Shown here: positions 19,784-27,501 of the stretch, in pieces | How positions within the stretch are numbered: position 1 is the first letter of the stretch | How the letters are laid out: each line of letters starts with the position of its first letter | Origin: Pontibacter ummariensis | GTDB lineage: Bacteria > Bacteroidota > Bacteroidia > Cytophagales > Hymenobacteraceae | Length of the DNA: 64,000 nt | Assembly: GCF_900188175.1 (NCBI RefSeq) | Contig: NZ_FZOQ01000003.1 | Coordinates: 248,001 to 312,000 of the forward strand | Direction of reading: 5' to 3' | The notes under the pieces: model-generated | Database searches by the model: none | What the model saw: the letters and a program-made list of their open reading frames with translations, nothing else | What the model was told of the DNA's origin: nothing | Translations under genes and position numbers: made by a program

Positions 19784-19821
19784 TTGCAAATGTAACTTTT
19801 ATTCCTGTTTTCCATATTACT

Positions 19822-19869
19822 AAAACGCAAACGCAAGTGCTGCCCGGTGCAGGCTAGCATTTGCGTTTT
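19822..19869 (+). terminator. Hairpin terminator after hemD, overlapping the porP promoter
   Basis: The arms 19822-19831 and 19860-19869 (AAAACGCAAA/TTTGCGTTTT) are perfectly complementary, with 28 nt between them. The right arm contains the TTTG that serves as -33 box for porP. Confidence 0.5.
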
Positions 19870-19890
19870 AGCGTTTAATAGCTATATTTG
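19860..19890 (+). promoter_or_regulatory. porP promoter: TTTG-N19-TATATTTG
   Basis: TTTG at 19860-19863 and TATATTTG at 19883-19890 are separated by 19 bases, the best full match to the Bacteroidota -33/-7 pattern in this window. The predicted leader to the ATG at 19939 is about 43 nt. Confidence 0.6.
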
Positions 19891-19938
19891 GAAAGAGTGC
19901 CCTTTTCTGGAGCCTTCCTTGCCACCTGTTCGCGATCT

Positions 19939-20922
19939 ATGAAAAAGTTACTGCCTGTGTTGTTGCTGATGTTGCTGTGGGGAACCTATGCCCAAGGACA
20001 GCAGCAGCCACAATTCACCCATTATGGATTTAACGGCATACAGATTAGTCCTGCCTATGCCGGTATTACAAATCGTCCGGAGTTTCTTTCTATTTACCGG
20101 TACCAGTGGCTTGGGTACGATGCAACCTTTGACGACGGTGGTTCACCACAAACGCTTTTCCTGGCAGCCCACACTCCTGTTCGCTTGCTGCACGGGGGAG
20201 TAGGGCTTAGCCTGATGCGGGACAGGATCGCCAACACTACTGTTCTGTCTGCCGCCCTTTCTTACTCTTACCATGTCAACATAGGGGAGACAGGCAGGCT
20301 GGGTCTGGGGGTACAGGGTAACATCAACAACATCAAGAAAGGGAGCTACCGGGTCATAGACGTAGGTGACCCTAACGTGCCTCTTAACAGTTCCGACACA
20401 AAGTTTGATATAGGGGCAGGCATTTGGTACGAGTCGGAGACGTTCTACGGAGGTGGCGGTGTAACGAACCTTTTGCAGGCCGAGTACGCCTTTGAGTCTG
20501 CTCTGTATGAGTTCCCCGATACAACCTATTCTGGAAGAGGAATCCTTTTAGGTGAAAATCACATTTATGTTACTGCAGGGTACCACCTGCCGCTTACAAC
20601 CGATATTACCCTAACGCCAACGGTGCTGCTAAAGCATGACACGGAGACTTTCTCGTTTGATGTAGGCGGACGCGTTACTTATTTGGAAAAATATTGGGCA
20701 GGAGTGAATTATAGATATGAAGAAGCTGTTAGTGCGCTTGTGGGAGTGTCTCTGCTAGAGGACAATGCACTGCGAGTTGGGTATGCGCTGGATCTGACAA
20801 CTTTCCAAGAAGCAGCAAAAGCTGCTACCTCGCATGAGGTAATGCTTAGTTACCGTTTACCAGAGCCAATCATTAGGTTTAAACCTCCAGTTAGAACTCC
20901 CCGATACTACTTTCCGCGGTAG
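19939..20922 (+). CDS. porP: Type IX secretion PorP/SprF family outer membrane protein
   Basis: This 327-residue protein has a cleavable signal peptide (MKKLLPVLLLMLLWGTYAQG) and the PorP/SprF start QFTHYGFNGIQISPAYAG, followed by an outer-membrane barrel of about 14 strands. PorP-family proteins work with the type IX secretion system and anchor or export particular surface proteins. The ATG at 19939 places the signal peptide at the N-terminus; the upstream frame overlaps the promoter. It heads the classic porP-gldK-gldL-gldM-gldN order, separated from gldK by 229 bases that carry gldK's own promoter. Confidence 0.92.
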   Translation: MKKLLPVLLLMLLWGTYAQGQQQPQFTHYGFNGIQISPAYAGITNRPEFLSIYRYQWLGYDATFDDGGSPQTLFLAAHTPVRLLHGGVGLSLMRDRIANTTVLSAALSYSYHVNIGETGRLGLGVQGNINNIKKGSYRVIDVGDPNVPLNSSDTKFDIGAGIWYESETFYGGGGVTNLLQAEYAFESALYEFPDTTYSGRGILLGENHIYVTAGYHLPLTTDITLTPTVLLKHDTETFSFDVGGRVTYLEKYWAGVNYRYEEAVSALVGVSLLEDNALRVGYALDLTTFQEAAKAATSHEVMLSYRLPEPIIRFKPPVRTPRYYFPR

Positions 20923-21084
20923 ACAGAACCGGGTGGTACAATATTGTACTGAAAGGCTATCTGCTCCGGCAGTATTGCCTAAAAAATTAATTATTTATTC
21001 TTATAATAATCAGCAGCTTACCGCGTTCAGAAATTATAAAATGCTGTTGGAAAGAATTGTTTTTTAATTTGCTTTTTATTCTTA

Positions 21085-21092
21085 TATATTTG
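21085..21092 (+). promoter_or_regulatory. -7 promoter element (TATATTTG) of the gldKLMN operon
   Basis: This exact match to TAnnTTTG lies 59 bases upstream of the gldK start, inside an AT-rich 229-base intergenic region that otherwise holds no gene. Confidence 0.55.
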
Positions 21093-21151
21093 CTACACTT
21101 GTAAAAGTGTGCTAAAATACGTAACAGAAAATTTTACTTTTTACAGTCATC

Positions 21152-22171
21152 ATGAACAAACTATTAAAGCTGTCTTCCTTCGCCATGGCGGTGGTGCTGC
21201 TTGCGAGCTGTGGGTTAAGACGAGGACCGCAGGGAGATCTAGTCGGTGCTATCGACCGTCCAGAGTATAACCCGCAAGCTATTCCTTACGGCATGGTCGC
21301 TTGCCCTGGCGGTACTTTCCATATGGGACAGGCTGATCAGGATATTGCTGCGTCTATGGCCAACCTGAACAAACAGGTGACCATTAGCGGCTTTTACATG
21401 GATGAGACTGAGATTACCAATAATGAGTATCGCCAGTTCATTGAAGTCATGATGCAGGACTCACTGGACGTGCTTGGCGAAGAGTATGTGATGACTAGCT
21501 TGTATCCTGACACTACGGTGTGGGTGAAGGACTATTCTTACCACATGGGAGACCCTCTGATGGAATATTACTTTTCTCATCCAGCCTTTGATGATTATCC
21601 GGTAGTGGGTGTAGACTGGTGGGCTGCTAAGTATTTTAGCGAGTGGCGTACAAAGCTAAAGAACCAGGCGAATGCTGAGGAGGGGATCGCACCAATGCCA
21701 GCGTTCCGTTTGCCTTCAGAAGCAGAATGGGAGTATGCTGCCAGAGGTGGCCGCGATATGTCTGTTTACCCTTGGGGTGGTCCTTACCTGCGTAATGCTA
21801 AAGGCTGCTTGCTGGCTAACTTCAAGCCAGGGCGTGGAGATTACTACAGCGATGGCTTTACTTATACGGCACCGGTAGCACAGTTCTTCCCGAACGACTT
21901 TGGCCTGTATGACATGGCTGGTAACGTTGCCGAGTGGTGCGAGGATGCTTATGCAGAAGCCGCAGTTCCGATCGTGTGGGACTTGAACCCGGTATACAAT
22001 GATCCAAGCGAGCCGCGTAAAGTAGTAAGGGGCGGTTCATGGAAGGATATAGCTTACTTCCTGGAGACAGGTACCCGTAACTTTGAATTTCAGGATTCTG
22101 CCAGGTCATACATTGGTTTCCGCAATGTTATGTTCTACCTGGGCCGGTCATCTGGCAATGAGTTTAGATAA
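21152..22171 (+). CDS. gldK: Gliding motility/T9SS lipoprotein GldK (PorK)
   Basis: This 339-residue lipoprotein (lipobox LLASC, Cys about 20) forms, with GldN/PorN, the periplasmic ring of the type IX secretion system under the outer membrane. The mature part has the formylglycine-generating-enzyme/sulfatase-modifying-factor fold, visible as GGTFHMGQAD (about 53-62), DETEITNNEY (about 86-95), RLPSEAEWEYAARGG and GNVAEWCEDAY. It is not expected to be enzymatically active. It starts the operon with gldL 68 bases downstream. Confidence 0.95.
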   Translation: MNKLLKLSSFAMAVVLLASCGLRRGPQGDLVGAIDRPEYNPQAIPYGMVACPGGTFHMGQADQDIAASMANLNKQVTISGFYMDETEITNNEYRQFIEVMMQDSLDVLGEEYVMTSLYPDTTVWVKDYSYHMGDPLMEYYFSHPAFDDYPVVGVDWWAAKYFSEWRTKLKNQANAEEGIAPMPAFRLPSEAEWEYAARGGRDMSVYPWGGPYLRNAKGCLLANFKPGRGDYYSDGFTYTAPVAQFFPNDFGLYDMAGNVAEWCEDAYAEAAVPIVWDLNPVYNDPSEPRKVVRGGSWKDIAYFLETGTRNFEFQDSARSYIGFRNVMFYLGRSSGNEFR

Positions 22172-22239
22172 TCCTATACTTTAAAACTCCCTAACTCCTT
22201 TAACCTTATTTAATCGTTCACATTCTTAACCAAATCACA

Positions 22240-23043
22240 ATGAGCAAAGCTAAAGGCCGCAGTTTTTTATACGACGTGTTGATGCCTAAGATTTATGGTA
22301 TCGGTGCAGCTGTCGTAATCGTGGGTGCGTTGTTTAAAATTCAGCACTGGGACGGAGCAGACACCATGCTTATCATAGGTCTTAGTACAGAAGCGATTAT
22401 CTTCTTCCTGAGTGCTTTCCAACCACAACCACATGATCCGGATTGGGCGAGGGTTTATCCGCAGTTGGCAGATGACTATACAGGTGAAGCCCTTGTGCCA
22501 GCCAGAGCAACTGCCGCTTCAGGCCCTTCTGTTACAGGCAAACTGGATGAAATGATGCGTAATGCGGACATCACGCCTGAGACAATTAACAGCCTCGGAT
22601 TGGGACTTAACAGACTAAGCGAAACAGCTGCTCAAATGACCGATATGGGGAAAGCAGTAGTAGCCACAAACGACTATACTGTTAAAGTTAGAGCCGCAGC
22701 GGATCAGTTAGGTGAAATAAACAAAGCATACGCTACAACAGCTGATGCTATCTCACAACTGGCTGTCTCTACGAAAGACGCTCAGGAATACCATGGCCAG
22801 GTACAGAGCATGACAAGGAACCTGGGTGCCCTTAATGCTGTTTACGAGGCTGAACTGCAGGACACAAACAACCATCTGAAAGCAATGAACAAGTTCTATG
22901 GTAACCTGAGCATGGCGATGGAGAACCTGACAGATGCCAGCAAGGATACAGAACAGTTCAAAGAAGAAGTAGCCCGCTTAACGCAGAACCTGCACTCCCT
23001 TAACAATGTGTATGGTAACATGCTAACGGCGATGAGAAGCTAG
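22240..23043 (+). CDS. gldL: T9SS inner membrane motor protein GldL (PorL)
   Basis: This 267-residue protein has two N-terminal transmembrane helices (about 18-37 and 45-65), with the conserved KIYGIGAAVVIVGALFKIQHW start that includes the glutamate/lysine-lined proton path region. The rest is a long cytoplasmic coiled coil of repeated MxxLNxxY-like blocks (for example NLGALNAVYEAEL and NLHSLNNVYGNML). GldL pentamers with GldM dimers form the proton-driven motor that powers type IX secretion and gliding. The spacing to gldM is 54 bases. Confidence 0.95.
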   Translation: MSKAKGRSFLYDVLMPKIYGIGAAVVIVGALFKIQHWDGADTMLIIGLSTEAIIFFLSAFQPQPHDPDWARVYPQLADDYTGEALVPARATAASGPSVTGKLDEMMRNADITPETINSLGLGLNRLSETAAQMTDMGKAVVATNDYTVKVRAAADQLGEINKAYATTADAISQLAVSTKDAQEYHGQVQSMTRNLGALNAVYEAELQDTNNHLKAMNKFYGNLSMAMENLTDASKDTEQFKEEVARLTQNLHSLNNVYGNMLTAMRS

Positions 23044-23097
23044 TCTTTTTCTAATAGTTCTAAAATCAACAAGAAAACAACAGTTAAACAGTAAGAA

Positions 23098-24690
23098 ATG
23101 GCTGGAGGAAAAGAGACACCACGGCAGAAGATGATCGGTATGATGTACATCGTACTGACCGCCCTTCTGGCCCTTAACGTGAGCTCGGCGATCCTGTTAA
23201 AGTTTCAGTTCTTAGACGAAAGTTTACAGAGCGTGAATCAGAAGACAGTGAGTGATAACGCCGGGGTAGTATCTAATATACAAGCTGCTGTCGCAGAAAA
23301 TAAAAACCCTTCTGCTAACGACCAGCGCGTTCTGAAGAATGCACAGGAAGTACGCGAAAGAACCTCCGAAATAGTTAGCTATATCCGTGGCTTACGCGAA
23401 GAGCTGATTAAGGAAACAGGAGGCTTGAACGAGGAAGGACACTACGTTAATCCGGAATCGAATGATGTAGTGGCCATCAACATGATTGGTGCTTCCAATA
23501 AGCGTAATGGTAAAGCGTACGAATTAGAGCAGAAACTGAATGAGTATGCGAGGTATCTGAAGGAGTACAATCCTGCAATGCCGGATAAGTTAGCGCTAAG
23601 TGGAGCTGAAGATCCAGTGGCAAGCAATGATCCGGCGCAAAAAAGAAAGGATTTTGCTGAACTGAACTTCGAAGAAACGCCAATGGTCGCTGCTTTGGCA
23701 GTGCTTTCTCAGAAAGAAAGTGAAGTGCTGAAGTATGAGGCGGACGCCCTGCAGAAGCTAGCACAGCAGGTTGGTGCAGACATCATCAAGTTTGAGAAGA
23801 TCTTTGCCATGGCCCGTGCGGAGTCTAAAACAGTGGCTGCCGGTACAAAGTATAAGGCAGACATGTTTATTGCTGCCTCTTCTGACAACATCGTACCAAA
23901 AATGACCTTCCAGGGCAAGCCTGTGAAAGTTGTAAATGGTATGGGACAAGTAGAGTTCGTAGCCGCAGCCTCTAATTATGATGCTGATGGTAACTCCAAG
24001 CAAACCTGGAAAGGACAGGTAACAATCAACCAGAACGGTAAAGATACCACCTTTACTGTAACGGAAGAATATGTAGTAGCTAAGCCAGTTATTCAGGTGC
24101 AGTCAGCGGCAGTACAAGCGTTGTACTTCCAGGCAGCCAATGAGCTAAACATACAGGTTCCGGCTTTAGGAGCTGTTTATGATCCAAGCTTTAGCGCCAG
24201 TGGCGGTTCTGCCATCAAAGGTTCGAAAAAAGGTGAGGTAACCATTATTCCTACATCGACAGAGGTAACTATCAACGTAAGCAGTGGGGGTAACGCAATC
24301 GGTAAAGAAACTTTCAAAGTGCGTCCGATACCAAAACCAGAACTGGTAGCGTTTGTTAATGGAAAGCCTTTAGACTTTAAACGCGGTGTTCCTGCTGCCT
24401 CTTTTAGAGCTGTAGAAATTCAGGCTGTGCCAGACGAGGGTTTCAAACAGGCTTTGCCTAACGAAGCTCGTTACAGAGTAACAAAGTGGATGGCTTACCT
24501 GGTAAGAAACAACCAGCCAATTGCGCAGCAAGAAGTGAACGGGCCATCTGCCAACCTGACAAGCTTTGCCGCGAAAGCTACTAAAGGGGACCGAGTGATT
24601 ATGGAAGTACTTGACGTGAAGCGCTTGAACTATAGAGGTGATGCGGTTGATGTTAATGTAGAAGACAACTTCACGGTTCCGTTAAATTAA
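23098..24690 (+). CDS. gldM: T9SS motor/stalk protein GldM (PorM)
   Basis: This 530-residue protein begins MAGGKETPRQKMIGMMYIVLTALLALNVS, the conserved cytoplasmic tail and single transmembrane helix (about 14-33). Its long periplasmic part contains a helical D1 domain (to about 225) and three beta-rich domains. It forms the rotor shaft inside GldL and reaches the GldK/GldN ring. Length matches known GldM proteins (about 515). gldN follows after 21 bases. Confidence 0.95.
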   Translation: MAGGKETPRQKMIGMMYIVLTALLALNVSSAILLKFQFLDESLQSVNQKTVSDNAGVVSNIQAAVAENKNPSANDQRVLKNAQEVRERTSEIVSYIRGLREELIKETGGLNEEGHYVNPESNDVVAINMIGASNKRNGKAYELEQKLNEYARYLKEYNPAMPDKLALSGAEDPVASNDPAQKRKDFAELNFEETPMVAALAVLSQKESEVLKYEADALQKLAQQVGADIIKFEKIFAMARAESKTVAAGTKYKADMFIAASSDNIVPKMTFQGKPVKVVNGMGQVEFVAAASNYDADGNSKQTWKGQVTINQNGKDTTFTVTEEYVVAKPVIQVQSAAVQALYFQAANELNIQVPALGAVYDPSFSASGGSAIKGSKKGEVTIIPTSTEVTINVSSGGNAIGKETFKVRPIPKPELVAFVNGKPLDFKRGVPAASFRAVEIQAVPDEGFKQALPNEARYRVTKWMAYLVRNNQPIAQQEVNGPSANLTSFAAKATKGDRVIMEVLDVKRLNYRGDAVDVNVEDNFTVPLN

Positions 24691-24711
24691 TTTAAGAAGC
24701 GTACAAGGAGT

Positions 24712-25578
24712 ATGAAATTAGTTAAAATTATAGGAGTTGCCGCTGGTTTGATGTTATCTGTAGGCGCAATGGCGCAGCAGGTGTCAAATACAACCGCCAG
24801 CAGTCCTTCTGCAAGACCTATTCCTGAACATGACATTATGTTCAAGAAGATCGTGTGGCGAAAAATTGACCTCCGCGAGAAGCAGAACACCCCCATGTTC
24901 TCCACGAACAGAGAAATCACAAAGATTATCATCGATGCGGTTAAAAGTGGAGAATTGACTGCCTATAAAAATGACTCCGTAAGCACCCCTTTGACGAGGG
25001 AGGAGTTCATTGCTAATATGACTCCTAAAAATACTGGAGGGGGCTTAAGTGAGGCAGAAATTGCCGCGGGGTTTGGTCAGGAGGAAGAGGAAGAAGAGTT
25101 GGATGCCTGGGGTGCTGCTTTAGGAGAAGAGGCAGTACAGACAGAAGCTGCCCCTGTAAGCATGGAGTACTTCCCCAAGCAACTGTACCTTCTGGAGCTA
25201 AAGGAGAACGTCGTGTTTGATAAAAAACGCTCTCGCCTGTACCATGATATTCAGACCATTAGCGTTAAAGTACCTGCAACCCTTAACCCACTGGGTTTTG
25301 AGCAAAACGTTGGAAGCTTTAAAATGAGCGATCTGGTTCGTGTTTTCAGAAGCCACCCAGAAATGGCCGTTTGGTATAACACTCAGAACAATGCGCAGCA
25401 TAAAAACCTGGCTGATGCTTTTGATCTGTGGTTGTTTAGCTCTTATATCACAAAGATCGCGAATCCTGGAGACAGAGCTTTGGCAGACATCTACGGTGGT
25501 GGGAAAAAAGGTTTGTTAGCTGCGCAGGAAGCTGCAGAAGCATTGATTGAGTATGAGTACAGCCTTTGGAGCTATTAA
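24712..25578 (+). CDS. gldN: T9SS periplasmic ring protein GldN (PorN)
   Basis: This 288-residue protein has a signal peptide (cleavage near residue 21, AMAQQ) and the conserved DIMFKKIVWRKIDLREKQNTP block (about 43-63). A low-complexity acidic stretch (EEEEEELDAWG, about 124-134) is larger than in some homologues. GldN partners GldK in the outer-membrane-associated ring of the type IX system. It is the last gene of the gldKLMN operon, followed by a very strong terminator. Confidence 0.93.
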   Translation: MKLVKIIGVAAGLMLSVGAMAQQVSNTTASSPSARPIPEHDIMFKKIVWRKIDLREKQNTPMFSTNREITKIIIDAVKSGELTAYKNDSVSTPLTREEFIANMTPKNTGGGLSEAEIAAGFGQEEEEEELDAWGAALGEEAVQTEAAPVSMEYFPKQLYLLELKENVVFDKKRSRLYHDIQTISVKVPATLNPLGFEQNVGSFKMSDLVRVFRSHPEMAVWYNTQNNAQHKNLADAFDLWLFSSYITKIANPGDRALADIYGGGKKGLLAAQEAAEALIEYEYSLWSY

Positions 25579-25587
25579 GCGTATAAT

Positions 25588-25637
25588 AAGGTTAAATAAA
25601 AAAGGGGGGCGAAAGCCCCCCTTTTTTATTTAACCTT
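25588..25637. terminator. Bidirectional terminator between gldN and uvrC
   Basis: This perfect 23-bp inverted repeat (25588-25610 with 25615-25637) has a GAAA tetraloop, a six-pair GC core next to the loop and A/T tracts on both sides. It fits both convergent transcripts. Confidence 0.9.
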
Positions 25638-25668
25638 ACTTCTGTCTTGTCTGTCGTTTCCCTAAAGC

Positions 25669-27486
25669 TTAACCAGCCGGGTTGTTGGCATGAAGATGCT
25701 CATAAAGTACAGTAGCTTTTGCCTGGCCTATTTCCCCTGCAATTTCCTCAAAAGAGAGTTCTTTTAGTTTTTTTACAGACTTATGCTTTAACAATAAAGC
25801 TTCGGCTGTTGCAGGGCCTATTCCTTTTATATCGGTAAGGGCAGTTTTAAGCGTGCCGGCATCCCGTTTACTTCGATGAAAGGTGATTGCAAAGCGGTGC
25901 GCCTCATTCCTGAGCCGTTGAATAAGTTTCAGAGACTCTGACTTTTTATCAATATAAAGGGGAAGGGAGTCTCCTGGATAAAAGATCTCTTCCAGTCTTT
26001 TAGCAATACCTACAACAGCTACTTTTCCATAAATGTCAAGGTCTTTCAGCGCCTTGACAGCCATTCCTAATTGCCCTTTTCCCCCATCAATGATAATCAA
26101 CTGGGGCAGTGGTTGGTTCTCATTCAACAACCGTTTATAACGGCGGGTCACAATCTCGTACATCGACTCAAAGTCATTCGGGCCAACCACGGTCTTTATG
26201 TTGAAATGGCGGTAGTCCTTCTTGCTTGGCTTACCGTTTTTGAAGCACACCATGGACGCCACCGGGACATCCCCTTGAAAGTTGGAATTGTCGAAGCACT
26301 CGATCTGACGAGGCAGCTCTGTTAGGCGAAGGTCTTTCTTTAATGTCTCCAACACCCGAAGCTCTCGCTGTTCGCTCAGGCCTTTGTTTTTTTCCTGGCG
26401 TCCCTCCCGCTCTTTGCGCAGGTAAAGGGCGTTCTTCAGCGAAAGATTCAGCAGTTTCTTCTTATCTCCTATCTGCGGATGTGTGATCGTAATGTTATCT
26501 AGAGGTAGAGAAACGTCAATATTCGTGATTACCTCCCGAGAAGTACTTTCGAACTCCTGCCGTAGCCGTACGATAATAGAGGCTAGAATATCTGCATCCT
26601 CCTCATCCAACTTCTTCTGTATTTCCAGGGACTGTGTCAGAATGATGGAGCCATTCATTACTTTTAAATAGTTAATAAAGGCACAGTCATCGTTACTGGT
26701 AATGGTAAAGACATCGATGTTGGTAAGTGTATTACTAACCACGGTAGATTTTGCCTGGAAGTCGTCCAGCAAATCAAGCTTCTGCTTGAACTGGTGCGCT
26801 ACCTCAAACTGATAATTAGCGGCGGCAGCAGCCATTTGCTCTTTAAAGTAGTTCTTGGCTACAGATAGGTTACCAGAGAGGATGTTCTTTATCTGAGAGA
26901 TGTTCTGGTTGTACTCCGTCTCATCCACCAGCGCTTCACAAGGTCCTTTACAATTACCAATATGGTATTCGAGGCAAACTTTAAATTTGCCTGCCGTAAC
27001 ATTTTCAGGCGATAGGTTAAAAGTACAGGTGCGCAGTGGGTATAGCGTACGAATCAGGTCCAGCAAAACGTTCATGGTGGTCACGCTCGGATAAGGCCCA
27101 AAATAGCGGGAGCCATCATTCACCTTATTACGCGTACTGATAACCCGCGGGAAGCGCTCGTTTAAGATGGAAATGTAAGGATAGGTTTTCCCGTCCTTCA
27201 GCAGGATGTTATACTTGGGCTGGTACTGCTTAATCAGATTGTTCTCGAGTAGAAAAGCGTCTGCCTCTGTGTCTACAATGGTGAACTCGATGTCCTTTAT
27301 CTGAGACACTAGTTTGAGCGTTTTCTTATTATGCTGGGCAGAGCGATTGAAGTAGGAGCTGACGCGCTTCCTGATATCAACCGCCTTGCCTACATAAATA
27401 ATACCTTTCTCGTCAAAAAACTTATAGATGCCGGGTTTGTGCGGCAGGTGCGAAATCTTCTCCTTCAGCTTTTCATTTGCTGGCAT
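25669..27486 (-). CDS. uvrC: Excinuclease ABC subunit C
   Basis: This 605-residue nuclease makes both incisions during nucleotide excision repair after UvrAB recognise damage. The GIY-YIG domain is at about 13-90 (GIYKFFDE, GIIYVGKAVDIRKRVSSYF). The Cys cluster region, the UVR motif near 205-240, the RNase H-like C-nuclease (ECFDNSNFQGDVPVASMVCF, about 395-415, and IDGGKGQL, about 463-470) and a C-terminal helix-hairpin-helix (DIKGIGPATAEALL) are all present. It is the last gene of the leftward sprE-PBP1A-uvrC run, 15 bases after the PBP gene. Confidence 0.96.
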   Translation of the reverse strand: MPANEKLKEKISHLPHKPGIYKFFDEKGIIYVGKAVDIRKRVSSYFNRSAQHNKKTLKLVSQIKDIEFTIVDTEADAFLLENNLIKQYQPKYNILLKDGKTYPYISILNERFPRVISTRNKVNDGSRYFGPYPSVTTMNVLLDLIRTLYPLRTCTFNLSPENVTAGKFKVCLEYHIGNCKGPCEALVDETEYNQNISQIKNILSGNLSVAKNYFKEQMAAAAANYQFEVAHQFKQKLDLLDDFQAKSTVVSNTLTNIDVFTITSNDDCAFINYLKVMNGSIILTQSLEIQKKLDEEDADILASIIVRLRQEFESTSREVITNIDVSLPLDNITITHPQIGDKKKLLNLSLKNALYLRKEREGRQEKNKGLSEQRELRVLETLKKDLRLTELPRQIECFDNSNFQGDVPVASMVCFKNGKPSKKDYRHFNIKTVVGPNDFESMYEIVTRRYKRLLNENQPLPQLIIIDGGKGQLGMAVKALKDLDIYGKVAVVGIAKRLEEIFYPGDSLPLYIDKKSESLKLIQRLRNEAHRFAITFHRSKRDAGTLKTALTDIKGIGPATAEALLLKHKSVKKLKELSFEEIAGEIGQAKATVLYEHLHANNPAG

Positions 27487-27501
27487 ACAATATTTCTTCT
27501 G

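Noticed and set aside
20923..21151. Possible tRNA or small RNA in the porP-gldK gap
   Set aside because: The AT-rich gap shows no cloverleaf arms or CCA-type end; only the gldK promoter box is supported.
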